A stretch of 64,000 bases of DNA from Pseudomonadota bacterium (GTDB taxonomy: Bacteria; Pseudomonadota; Alphaproteobacteria; Azospirillales; Azospirillaceae): the NCBI GenBank assembly GCA_023423695.1, contig JAFAFA010000105.1, positions 149,947 through 213,946 of the forward strand, in the 5' to 3' direction. Every line of letters begins with the position of its first letter. The stretch's first letter is position 1. Position numbers and translations under genes: made by a program. This document shows, piece after piece, positions 51,857 to 60,423 of this stretch. The notes under the pieces were generated by a model, which was not told the origin of the DNA, did not search any database, and saw nothing but the letters and a program-made list of their open reading frames with translations.

Positions 51857-52688
51857 GCCTTCGGCTTCGGCCACTCCGCCGGTAAAACCATCCAGGGCGG
51901 GGGACCTGAAGGTCCGCGCCTTGTCGGCGCTTGTCATGGCGCCTGTCGTGCTGGGGGCCGTCTGGCTCGGCGGCTGGGTGTTCCATGCCCTCATTGCCTT
52001 CGGATCGGTTGTCGCCGTTTCCGAATGGACCAACATTGTCCCCAGCGCCCGCCGCCTGCCTGCACGGCTGATGGCGGCGATCGGCATCGCCGTCGCGCTG
52101 ATGGCCCAGATCGCCGCAGGACCGGCGGCGGGGCTGGGTGTGGCGGCGGCCTTCGCCGTTCTGACGGCCATCGTCGGCGGCGGCAGTGACCGCGGCCTGC
52201 TCGGGTTCGGCGTCTTCTACGTCGCCGCCGGCATGGCCGGGCTGATCTGGTTGCGCGATCTGCCGGACGCCGGGCTGTCGTTGTTCCTCTTCGTCCTGTT
52301 CGCCATCTGGGCGACCGACATCGGCGCCTATGCCGCCGGCCGCAGCATCGGGGGGCCGAAGCTGGCGCCCCGTATCAGCCCGAAGAAAACCTGGGCCGGC
52401 CTGATCGGCGGCATGCTGTCTTCCGCCCTGTTCGGCTGGCTGGTGGCCGTTGCCTTCGGCGCGGCGCGCCCGGACATCGCCGTTCTGGTGGGGGCCGCGG
52501 TCGCGGTGGTGGGGCAAGCCGGCGACCTGTTCGAATCGGCAGTCAAGCGGCGTTACAATGTGAAGGACAGCGGCCAGCTCATTCCCGGGCATGGCGGCAT
52601 CCTCGACCGCATCGACGGGCTTCTGGCCGCGGCCCCGGTGCTGGCCTTGTTCCACGCGGCCGTTGGAACGGTTCTCTCATGGTGGTGA
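51798..52688 (+). CDS. cdsA: Phosphatidate cytidylyltransferase
   Basis: This protein of about 296 residues has several membrane helices and makes CDP-diacylglycerol from phosphatidic acid and CTP, the branch point to all phospholipids. The CDP-DAG synthase signature is complete: SAVKRRYNVKDSGQLIPGHG followed by GILDRIDG. TTG 51798 has GGAGG 6 nt upstream and is preferred over GTG 51780. The N-terminal 35 residues are Pro/Ala/Ser-rich. It overlaps uppS and, by 10 bp, dxr. Confidence 0.93.
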   Translation: MKSSTDGNAASAPPPPGPAEPSASATPPVKPSRAGDLKVRALSALVMAPVVLGAVWLGGWVFHALIAFGSVVAVSEWTNIVPSARRLPARLMAAIGIAVALMAQIAAGPAAGLGVAAAFAVLTAIVGGGSDRGLLGFGVFYVAAGMAGLIWLRDLPDAGLSLFLFVLFAIWATDIGAYAAGRSIGGPKLAPRISPKKTWAGLIGGMLSSALFGWLVAVAFGAARPDIAVLVGAAVAVVGQAGDLFESAVKRRYNVKDSGQLIPGHGGILDRIDGLLAAAPVLALFHAAVGTVLSWW

Positions 52689-53887
52689 AGGCGGAGGCGG
52701 TGCCGGGTGCGCCGCGCAGCGTGACGATCCTCGGTTCCACCGGTTCGGTCGGCACGCAGACCGTGGACCTCGTCGCCCGCGATCCGGAGCGCTTTCCGGT
52801 GGAGGCGCTGACCGCCAACCGCAACGTCGCCCTTCTGGCGAAGCAGGCCCGCGACCTCAAGGCCCGTCTTGCAGTCGTCGCGGATCATGCCGCCTATGCG
52901 GAGTTGAAGGACCTGTTGTCCGGCACCGGCATCGAGGTTGCCGCCGGTGCCGAAGCAGTGGCCGCGGCCGCCGAGCGCCCGGCCGACTGGGTGATGGCCG
53001 CCATCGTCGGCGCCGCCGGTCTGGAGCCGACGCTCGCCGCCGTTCGCCGCGGCGCCATCGTCGCCTTTGCCAACAAGGAGGTTCTGGTCTGCGCCGGCGC
53101 CCTGATGATGGAGGAGGTCAAGGCGCATGGCGCCACGCTGCTCCCCGTCGACAGCGAGCATTCCGCCATCTATCAGGTCTTCGATTTCGAGCGGACCGAC
53201 AGCGTAGCCCGCCTGATCCTCACCGCATCCGGCGGGCCGTTCCGCACCAGGGACCGCGCCTTCATGGCGGCGGCAACGCGGGAGCAGGCGGTGGCGCACC
53301 CGACCTGGGACATGGGCGCCAAGATCTCGGTCGACAGCGCCACGATGATGAACAAGGGGCTGGAGCTGATCGAGGCCCATTTCCTGTTCGGCATCCCTGA
53401 GGAGCGGATCGACGTCCTGGTCCATCCGCAGTCGGTCATCCACTCCCTGGTCGAGTATGTCGACGGCTCCGTGCTGGCGCAGCTCGGCACGCCGGACATG
53501 CGCACGCCCATCGCCTACGCGCTGGGCTGGCCCGCCCGCATCGCCACCCCGGCGGAACGGCTGGATCTGGTCAAGGCGGCGACGCTGACCTTCGAGGCGC
53601 CGGATCCCGTGCGATTCCCGGCACTTCGGCTCGCCCGGGCCGCCTTGCAAAGCGGTGGGGGCGCTCCTACTATACTCAGTGCCGCCAACGAGGTGGCTGT
53701 TCAGGCGTTTCTCGACCGCCGGATCGGCTTCCTCGACATCGAACGGATCGTCGAGGAGACGTTGACGGCGTTGCCCCACCGCCCGCTGCGCGATCTCGCC
53801 GCTGTGCGGGAGGCCGACGCGGACGCCAGGCGGGATGCCGCCGGCCGCATTCAGGCCATCGGTGCGACGACGGTTGGCAGCCGATGA
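52679..53887 (+). CDS. dxr: 1-deoxy-D-xylulose 5-phosphate reductoisomerase
   Basis: The 402-residue NADPH-dependent enzyme makes MEP in the non-mevalonate isoprenoid pathway, feeding uppS. The NADPH loop is LGSTGSVGTQT, the metal and substrate site LPVDSEHSAIYQ and SGGPFR, then GAKISVDSATMMNKGLEL and VHPQSVIHSLVE. ATG 52679 lies inside the cdsA end, so translation is coupled. Confidence 0.96.
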   Translation: MVVKAEAVPGAPRSVTILGSTGSVGTQTVDLVARDPERFPVEALTANRNVALLAKQARDLKARLAVVADHAAYAELKDLLSGTGIEVAAGAEAVAAAAERPADWVMAAIVGAAGLEPTLAAVRRGAIVAFANKEVLVCAGALMMEEVKAHGATLLPVDSEHSAIYQVFDFERTDSVARLILTASGGPFRTRDRAFMAAATREQAVAHPTWDMGAKISVDSATMMNKGLELIEAHFLFGIPEERIDVLVHPQSVIHSLVEYVDGSVLAQLGTPDMRTPIAYALGWPARIATPAERLDLVKAATLTFEAPDPVRFPALRLARAALQSGGGAPTILSAANEVAVQAFLDRRIGFLDIERIVEETLTALPHRPLRDLAAVREADADARRDAAGRIQAIGATTVGSR

Positions 53888-53923
53888 TCCGCGTTCGAGG
53901 CGCTGGAAGGCGCAAGGGTTGAA

Positions 53924-55057
53924 ATGGACGTAATCGGCGGTTTCTGGACCTCGGTGCTGGCTTTCCTGCTGGTTCTCACCGTGCTCGTCTTCGTGCACGA
54001 GCTTGGTCACTATCTGGTCGGGCGGCGCAACGGCGTGCGGATCGAGACCTTCTCCATCGGCTTCGGACCGGAGCTGTTCGGCTTCACCGACCGCGCCGGC
54101 ACGCGCTGGAAATTTAGCGCGCTGCCGCTCGGCGGCTATGTCAAGATGTTCGGCGACGCCGACCCGGCCAGCACGCCCGGCGCCCACCTGACGGGCATGA
54201 CGGAGGAGGAGCGGGCTGTCTCCTTCCACCACAAGCGGGTGGGGCAGCGCGCGGCCATCGTCGCCGCCGGGCCGATCGCCAACTTCCTGTTCTCTATCGT
54301 CGTGCTGGCCGTGCTGTTCATGACGGCGGGACAGTCCTTCACCCCGCCGGATGTCGGCGGCGTCCAGCCCGGCAGCGCCGCCGAGCGCGCCGGCATCCAG
54401 CCCGGCGACCTGATCCTGTCGGTCGACGGCACCGGGGTGCAGCGCTTCGAGGAAATCCGGCAGATCGTCTCCATCCGGCCGGGCCAGCCTCTGGCGGTCG
54501 AACTGAAGCGCGACGGCCGGGTGATGACGGTCACCGCAACGCCGGATTCCCAGTCCGTCACCGACCGACTCGGCAACAGCCATCAGATCGGCCTGCTCGG
54601 CATCAGCCGCGGCAGCGTGGGAATGATGCGCCACGACCCGCTGACCGCGGTCTGGCAGGCGGGACGAGAAGTCGCAGGCATGATCACCGGCACCTTCACC
54701 GCGCTGGGGCAGATGGTCCAGGGATCGCGCGGGACGGAAGAGCTCGGAGGGCCGCTGCGCATCGCCCAGATGTCGGGCGAGGTGGCGCAATCCGGTTGGT
54801 ATCCGCTGATCTGGTTCATGACCTTCCTGTCGGTGAACCTGGGGCTGATCAACCTCTTTCCGGTGCCGATGCTGGACGGCGGCCACCTGCTGTTCTACGC
54901 CTTCGAAAAGCTGCGCGGCCGGCCGCTCGGAGCGAGAGCGCAAGAATACGGTTTCCGAATTGGATTGGCCTTGGTATTAACGCTCATGGTCTTCGCCACG
55001 TGGAACGACCTGGTTCAACTGCGCGTGGTCGATTTCTTCCGGGGACTGGTCTCCTGA
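53924..55057 (+). CDS. rseP: Site-2 intramembrane zinc protease RseP
   Basis: This 377-residue inner-membrane metalloprotease has the zinc site HELGH (His25, Glu26, His29) in the first membrane helix. One periplasmic PDZ domain is seen at about 130-205 (PGSAAERAGIQPGDLILSVDG), and the second active-site motif is LFPVPMLDGGHLL near residue 310. RseP completes regulated cleavage of the anti-sigma factor RseA and removes signal-peptide remnants. E. coli RseP has two PDZ domains; the single PDZ here is usual for many alphaproteobacteria. Confidence 0.94.
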   Translation: MDVIGGFWTSVLAFLLVLTVLVFVHELGHYLVGRRNGVRIETFSIGFGPELFGFTDRAGTRWKFSALPLGGYVKMFGDADPASTPGAHLTGMTEEERAVSFHHKRVGQRAAIVAAGPIANFLFSIVVLAVLFMTAGQSFTPPDVGGVQPGSAAERAGIQPGDLILSVDGTGVQRFEEIRQIVSIRPGQPLAVELKRDGRVMTVTATPDSQSVTDRLGNSHQIGLLGISRGSVGMMRHDPLTAVWQAGREVAGMITGTFTALGQMVQGSRGTEELGGPLRIAQMSGEVAQSGWYPLIWFMTFLSVNLGLINLFPVPMLDGGHLLFYAFEKLRGRPLGARAQEYGFRIGLALVLTLMVFATWNDLVQLRVVDFFRGLVS

Positions 55058-55084
55058 CTCCAGCCCCTTGCCAGGGAGCGTGAT

Positions 55085-57424
55085 TTGCCGGTGTCGAGCA
55101 AAGTTCTGGTGGCGGGCCTGCTGGCCGGCTGCGCCATGACGACGGTGTCTGTCGCCCACGCCCAAACCGCCGCCTCGCCCGGACGGGCGCCTGCGGGTTC
55201 CGGGTCCATGGTCGCCCAGGTGTTCAGCGGCGGTACGGTGCGCGATATCCGGGTCGAAGGCACCCAGCGAATCGAACCGTCCACGGTCCGCTCCTACCTG
55301 ACGATCCAGCCCGGCGACCAGTTCGATCCTGACCGGATCGACCAGTCGCTGAAGGCGCTGTTCAACACCGGCCTGTTCGCAGACGTGGTGCTGAAGCGCG
55401 AGGGCGATGCGCTGGTGGTGACGGTGGCCGAAAACCCCATCATCAACCGCATCGCGTTCGAGGGGAACCGACGCATCGACAAGGAGACGCTGGAGAAGGA
55501 AATCCAGCTGCGCCCCCGCGTCGTCTACACGCGCACCCGCGTTCAGACCGATGTACAGCGCATCCAGGAAATCTATCGGCGCCAGGGCCGGTTCGCCGCG
55601 ACGGTCGAGCCGAAGATCATCCAGCTCGACCAGAACCGCGTCGATCTGGTCTATGAGATCAATGAAGGCGTGCGCACCGGCGTGCGCGGCATCACCTTCA
55701 TCGGGAACGAGCATTTTTCCGACGGGACTCTGCGCGAGGCCGTTCAGACCAAGGAATCCGCCTGGTGGCGCTTCCTGTCGTCCGACGACAACTATGATCC
55801 GGACCGTCTGAACTACGACCGCGACCTGCTGCGCCGCTTCTACCTGAAGGAAGGCTACGCCGATTTCCGAGTGGTCTCGGCCGTGGCGGAGTTGACGCCC
55901 GACAAGTCGGACTTCTTCATCACCTTCACGATCGAGGAAGGCGAGCGCTACAAGTTCGGCAAGGTGGACATCAACACCTCGCTGAAGCAGCTCGACCCGA
56001 CCGTGCTGCAGAACAGCGTGACCACCACCGAGGGCGACTGGTACAACGCCCAGAAGGTGGAAGACACCATCACGAAGCTGACGAACGCCGTCGGCGACCT
56101 GCAGTATGCCTTCGTGGATGTCCGGCCGCGGATTTCGCGCAACCGCGAGAACCGCACCATCGACATCATCTATGAGATCAACGAGGGACCGCGCACCTTC
56201 GTCGACCGCATCGACATCACCGGCAACGTCCGCACGCTGGACAAGGTGGTGCGCCGCGAGATGCTGCTGTCCGAAGGCGACCCCTTCAACGCGTCCAAGC
56301 TGAAGCGGTCCGAGCAGCGCATCAAGGATCTGGGCTTCTTCGAGCGTGTGAACATCACCACCGCCGAGAGCAGCGCGCCCGACCGCACCGTCGTGAACGT
56401 CGATGTTGCCGAGCAGTCTACCGGTGAAATCTCGATCGGCGCCGGTTTCTCGACCTCCGACGGTCCGCTGGGCGACTTCTCGATCCGCGAGCGCAACCTG
56501 CTCGGCCGCGGCCAGGACCTGCGCCTGGGCGCCACGCTGTCCGGCCGGCGCCAGCTGTACGACCTCTCCTTCACAGAGCCGTACTTCATGGACCGGGACC
56601 TGTCGGCCGGCGTCGACGTCTTCCGGACCCGCTACAACTACCAGGACGAGAGCTCGTTCAACGAGAAGAACACCGGCTTCGCTCTGCGCCTGGGCTATCC
56701 GCTGACCGAGCACCTGCGCCAGCGCGTCTATTACCAGCTGCAGGACACGCTGATCGAAGAAGTGCCGATCACAGCATCGAAGTACATCCAGGAGCAGCGC
56801 GGCGAACGGCTGACCTCGCTGATCGGCCAGGAACTGACCTACGACGTCCGCAACAGCAAGCTGACCCCGACCGAAGGCTATTTCATCCGCCTGACCAACG
56901 ACATCGCCGGTCTCGGCGGTTCGGTGCGCTTCCTGCGCAACAAGCTGGCCGGCGGCTATTACATCCCGCTCGGCGAGGACCAGTGGGTGCTGAGCACCAC
57001 GGGCGAGATCGGCTATATCCACGGCCTCGGCCAGAAGGTGCAGTTGGGCGACCGCTTCTTCATCGGCGGCGACACGCTGCGCGGCTTCAACACCGCCGGT
57101 ATCGGTCCGCGCGATATCTCCACCGGCGATGCGCTGGGCGGCACCCGCTATGCCCGCGCCTCGGTGGAAATGAGCTTCCCCTTCGGCCTGCCTGAAGAGT
57201 TCGGCCTGCTCGGCCACGCCTTTACCGATGTCGGCACGCTCGGCAAGGTCGACATCAGTGATCCGAACGTGAAGGATGACGAGACCATCCGCGTCTCCAT
57301 CGGCACCGGTGTGTCGTGGAAGTCGCCGTTCGGGCCCATCCGGCTCGATGTCGCGCTGCCGATCCGCAAGGAAGGCTACGACAAGAAAGAGCTCATCCGC
57401 TTCAGCTTCGGAACCAGGTTCTAA
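55085..57424 (+). CDS. bamA: Outer-membrane protein assembly factor BamA
   Basis: The 779-residue Omp85 protein has a signal peptide cleaved after VAHA, five POTRA domains at about 50-420 (first one DIRVEGTQRIEPSTVRSYL) and a C-terminal barrel. The barrel has the FFIGGDTLRGFNTAG loop equivalent to VRGF and ends in Phe (SFGTRF). BamA inserts beta-barrel proteins in the outer membrane. TTG 55085 is used, with AGGGAG 6 nt upstream. It follows rseP by 27 bp and precedes skp by 1 bp. Confidence 0.96.
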   Translation: MPVSSKVLVAGLLAGCAMTTVSVAHAQTAASPGRAPAGSGSMVAQVFSGGTVRDIRVEGTQRIEPSTVRSYLTIQPGDQFDPDRIDQSLKALFNTGLFADVVLKREGDALVVTVAENPIINRIAFEGNRRIDKETLEKEIQLRPRVVYTRTRVQTDVQRIQEIYRRQGRFAATVEPKIIQLDQNRVDLVYEINEGVRTGVRGITFIGNEHFSDGTLREAVQTKESAWWRFLSSDDNYDPDRLNYDRDLLRRFYLKEGYADFRVVSAVAELTPDKSDFFITFTIEEGERYKFGKVDINTSLKQLDPTVLQNSVTTTEGDWYNAQKVEDTITKLTNAVGDLQYAFVDVRPRISRNRENRTIDIIYEINEGPRTFVDRIDITGNVRTLDKVVRREMLLSEGDPFNASKLKRSEQRIKDLGFFERVNITTAESSAPDRTVVNVDVAEQSTGEISIGAGFSTSDGPLGDFSIRERNLLGRGQDLRLGATLSGRRQLYDLSFTEPYFMDRDLSAGVDVFRTRYNYQDESSFNEKNTGFALRLGYPLTEHLRQRVYYQLQDTLIEEVPITASKYIQEQRGERLTSLIGQELTYDVRNSKLTPTEGYFIRLTNDIAGLGGSVRFLRNKLAGGYYIPLGEDQWVLSTTGEIGYIHGLGQKVQLGDRFFIGGDTLRGFNTAGIGPRDISTGDALGGTRYARASVEMSFPFGLPEEFGLLGHAFTDVGTLGKVDISDPNVKDDETIRVSIGTGVSWKSPFGPIRLDVALPIRKEGYDKKELIRFSFGTRF

Positions 57425-57425
57425 G

Positions 57426-58079
57426 ATGCAATTCACCCAGTCGAAGGCGCCGCTCCGCGTCGCTGTCCTGTCGGCCGTCACGGTCGCCGGCCTCCTGTTC
57501 GCCACCACGTCGGCGCAGGCGCAAACCCAGCCGAAGGCCGAGGCTCCGAAGGCCGAAGCCCCCAAGTCGGCCACGGCCACGCCTCCGGCTCCCGGTGCGG
57601 AGTTGAAGGCGCCGGTCATCGCGGTGATCGACGTCCAGAAGATCATGCAGGAATCCACCGCTTCGAAGGGGATTACCAAATCCTTCGAATCGCTGCGCGA
57701 TTCCTATCAGAAGGAAATCTCCACGCTGGAGGACAAGCTCCGCAAGACCGAGGACGAACTGCGCAAGCAGCAGACCGTCCTGTCGCCGGAAGCGCTCGCC
57801 ACCAAGCGCCGGGATTTCGAAAAGCAGGTCGCCGACGTCCAGAAGACGGTCCAGAACCGCAAGCGGGCGCTGGAGACGAGCCTGAACGAAGCGATGGCCG
57901 TCGTTCACAAGACGATGGTCGATGTGGTCGCCGAAATCTCCCGCGAGCGCGGCGCGAACCTCGTTCTGGCCCGCCAGCAGTTCGTTCTGGTCGACACCCA
58001 GCTCGACGTCACCGACACGGTGATGGAGCGGGTGAACAAGAAGCTGCCGCAGGTCGCGCTGAACGTCCCCAAGCAGTGA
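57426..58079 (+). CDS. skp: Periplasmic chaperone Skp/OmpH
   Basis: This 217-residue protein has a signal peptide (AVTVAGLLFATTSAQAQ) and an Ala/Pro/Lys-rich spacer to about residue 60. The Skp fold follows: IAVIDVQKIMQESTASK, a long helical tentacle (ISTLEDKLRKTEDELRKQQ) and a C-terminal ANLVLARQQFVLVD. Skp holds unfolded outer-membrane proteins on their way to BamA. The spacer is longer than in E. coli Skp. The start is 1 bp after bamA, and a strong hairpin follows the gene. Confidence 0.93.
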   Translation: MQFTQSKAPLRVAVLSAVTVAGLLFATTSAQAQTQPKAEAPKAEAPKSATATPPAPGAELKAPVIAVIDVQKIMQESTASKGITKSFESLRDSYQKEISTLEDKLRKTEDELRKQQTVLSPEALATKRRDFEKQVADVQKTVQNRKRALETSLNEAMAVVHKTMVDVVAEISRERGANLVLARQQFVLVDTQLDVTDTVMERVNKKLPQVALNVPKQ

Positions 58080-58089
58080 TGCCTGTCTG

Positions 58090-58140
58090 AACAGGGCCGT
58101 CGCCGTCCCGACCGGGGAAGGTGACGGCCCTGTTGCGTTT
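58090..58140 (+). terminator. Terminator-like hairpin after skp
   Basis: AACAGGGCCGTC and GACGGCCCTGTT form a perfect 12-bp stem with a 21-nt loop that can fold further, followed by GCGTTT. It stands where lpxD is usually found and may divide the cluster in two units. Confidence 0.6.
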
Positions 58141-58294
58141 CCGGGTTCGGCGGTTGCGGTCGCCGCGGAAATGGGGCAAGAAGGCGGAACGAACAAAAAG
58201 GCGCCGACGTTTCCCGTTGGGGCGGCGGCGCCAGTTCTCCGGGAACGGAGAATGGTGAACCCTATCGGTTGGTGGAAAGGCGGGCGGCCGGACT

Positions 58295-58777
58295 ATGGAC
58301 GTGACGGCGGACAACAACGCGCAAAGCAAAAAGATCGACGACATCGACATCACGCGGATCATGAAGATGATCCCGCATCGCTACCCGATCCTGATGATCG
58401 ACCGGGTGATCGATGTGACGCTGGGCGAAGGCGCCACCGGCGTGAAGAACGTCACGATCAACGAGCCCTTCTTCCAGGGCCATTTCCCGTCGCGTCCGGT
58501 GATGCCCGGCGTGCTGATCATCGAGGCGATGGCGCAGACCTCCGCCGTGCTGGTGGTCGCCACGCTCGGACCCGATGCCGAAGGCAAGCTGGTCTATTTC
58601 ATGACCGTGGACGAGGCGCGTTTCCGCCGCCCGGTCACCCCCGGTGACACCATCCACATCCATGTGACGAAACAGCGCCAGCGCGCCAACGTGTGGAAGT
58701 TCAAGGGCGAGGCCAAGGTCAACGGCGTCCTCGTCGCCGAAGCCATCTATTCCGCCATGATCCTGGACGAAAAATGA
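58295..58777 (+). CDS. fabZ: 3-hydroxyacyl-ACP dehydratase FabZ
   Basis: This 160-residue hotdog-fold enzyme has catalytic His in PHRYPILMIDRV and catalytic Glu in PGVLIIEAMAQ, with QGHFPSRPVMPG between them. It dehydrates 3-hydroxyacyl-ACP in fatty acid elongation and competes with LpxA for 3-hydroxyacyl-ACP. The gene starts 215 bp after skp and overlaps lpxA by 4 bp (ATGA). The N-terminal 18 residues are longer than in E. coli FabZ. Confidence 0.95.
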   Translation: MDVTADNNAQSKKIDDIDITRIMKMIPHRYPILMIDRVIDVTLGEGATGVKNVTINEPFFQGHFPSRPVMPGVLIIEAMAQTSAVLVVATLGPDAEGKLVYFMTVDEARFRRPVTPGDTIHIHVTKQRQRANVWKFKGEAKVNGVLVAEAIYSAMILDEK

Positions 58778-59568
58778 CCGTCACCATCCATCCGTCCGCC
58801 ATCGTCGATCCCGCGGCCAAGCTGGGCGAGGGGGTCGACATCGGTCCTTTCTGCGTCGTCGGCCCCGACGTCACGCTGGGCGACGGCGTTCGGCTGGTTT
58901 CGCATGTGGCTGTCGACGGGCGCACCAGCATCGGCGCCGAGACCGTCATCTATCCCTTCGCGTCCATCGGCCACCGTCCGCAGGACCTGAAGTTCCATGG
59001 TGAGCCGTCCGAACTCGTCATCGGTGCCCGCAACCAGATCCGCGAGCATGTGACGATGAATCCCGGCACCGAAGGCGGCGGCATGATCACGCGCGTCGGC
59101 AATGACGGGCTGTTCATGATGGGCTCGCACGTGGCTCATGACTGCATCGTCGGCGACCATGTGATCATGGCGAACAACGCCACCTTGGGCGGCCATGTGA
59201 CTCTGGGCGATTACGTCATCATCGGCGGGCTGTCAGCGGTGCGCCAGTTCGTACGCATCGGCTCGCACGCCATGATCGGCGGCATGTCGGGCGTCGAGAA
59301 CGACGTGATTCCCTTCGGTCTTGTGATGGGCGACCGCGCCCGCCTGGCCGGCCTGAACCTCGTCGGGCTGGAGCGGCGCGGCTTCGGGAAGGACGATATC
59401 CATGCCCTCCGTGCAGCCTACCGCATGCTGTTCGGGCCGGAGGGCACCTTCGCCGAGCGGGTGGAGGAAGTCGGTCGCGATTTCGGCGACCGTGCGCTGA
59501 TTTCCGACGTGCTGTCCTTCATCCGTGCCAAGGAAGCGCGCTCCCTCTGTCAGCCGCGCGAGAGCTGA
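58774..59568 (+). CDS. lpxA: UDP-N-acetylglucosamine acyltransferase
   Basis: This 264-residue left-handed beta-helix protein has many hexapeptide repeats and the catalytic His in GSHVAHDCIVGDHV. It performs the first step of lipid A synthesis, acylating UDP-GlcNAc. The C-terminal helical domain (LAGLNLVGLERRGF, IHALRAAYRML) is complete. ATG 58774 overlaps the fabZ stop; lpxI follows after 12 bp. Confidence 0.95.
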   Translation: MTVTIHPSAIVDPAAKLGEGVDIGPFCVVGPDVTLGDGVRLVSHVAVDGRTSIGAETVIYPFASIGHRPQDLKFHGEPSELVIGARNQIREHVTMNPGTEGGGMITRVGNDGLFMMGSHVAHDCIVGDHVIMANNATLGGHVTLGDYVIIGGLSAVRQFVRIGSHAMIGGMSGVENDVIPFGLVMGDRARLAGLNLVGLERRGFGKDDIHALRAAYRMLFGPEGTFAERVEEVGRDFGDRALISDVLSFIRAKEARSLCQPRES

Positions 59569-59580
59569 GGCCGCCGGCCG

Positions 59581-60423
59581 ATGGCCGATACCCTTCAGGC
59601 TCGCGGTCCCAAGCTTGCGATCCTGGCCGGTGGCGGGACGCTGCCGGCCCGCATCGCAAGCGCGGTGCGCGGTCAGGGGCGCGAGGTCTTCGTCGTCGCC
59701 TTCGACGGCCACACCGATCCGGAAACCGTTGCCGGGCTGCCGCATCTGTGGAGCCGCTTCGGCGCCGCCGGCAGCATCCTGCGCCGTCTCCATGAGGAAG
59801 GCGTGGGCGAGGTCGTGCTTGCCGGGCCGGTGAAGCGTCCGTCCTTTACGGAGCTGATGCCGGACTGGCGCACCGCTCGCTTCCTTGCCCGCGTCGGAAC
59901 GAGGGCGCTCGGTGACGACGGGCTGCTGCGCGCCGTGGTCCGCGAGGTGGAGGAGGATGGCTTCCGCGTCGTCGGCCTGCATGACCTGTTGAAGGAATTG
60001 CTGACCACGCCCGGTCCGGTCGGGCGTCTGCTCCCGGATGCGGAGGCGGAGCGCGACATCGCCCGTGCGGTGGAGGTCGCCCGTGTCTTGGGGGCGCTCG
60101 ACGTCGGGCAGGGCGCGGTGGTCCAGCAGGGCATCGTCCTGGCGGTGGAAGCCATCGAGGGTACCGACGCCATGCTCGATCGCTGTGCCGGCCTGTCGCG
60201 GCCCGGCCCAGGAGGCGTCCTGGTCAAGATGAAGAAGCCGAAGCAGGACCGCCGGATCGATTTGCCGACCATGGGCGTCACGACCGTCGAAAAGGCCGCA
60301 GCCGCCGGACTGCGCGGCATCGCGGTTGAGGCCGGTGGCAGCCTGCTGGTCGACCGCGTTGCGGTGGCGGAGACGGCCGACCGGCTCGGTCTGTTCGTCA
60401 CCGGCATTGAGAGTCCGCAATGA
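59581..60423 (+). CDS. lpxI: UDP-2,3-diacylglucosamine pyrophosphatase LpxI
   Basis: This 280-residue protein of the LpxI (DUF1009) family releases UMP from UDP-2,3-diacylglucosamine. Family stretches are LAILAGGGTLPARIA, VVLAGPVKRPSF, LGDDGLLRAVV and KMKKPKQDRRIDLPTMG. LpxI replaces LpxH in alphaproteobacteria. The ATG of lpxB overlaps its stop by 4 bp. Confidence 0.93.
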   Translation: MADTLQARGPKLAILAGGGTLPARIASAVRGQGREVFVVAFDGHTDPETVAGLPHLWSRFGAAGSILRRLHEEGVGEVVLAGPVKRPSFTELMPDWRTARFLARVGTRALGDDGLLRAVVREVEEDGFRVVGLHDLLKELLTTPGPVGRLLPDAEAERDIARAVEVARVLGALDVGQGAVVQQGIVLAVEAIEGTDAMLDRCAGLSRPGPGGVLVKMKKPKQDRRIDLPTMGVTTVEKAAAAGLRGIAVEAGGSLLVDRVAVAETADRLGLFVTGIESPQ

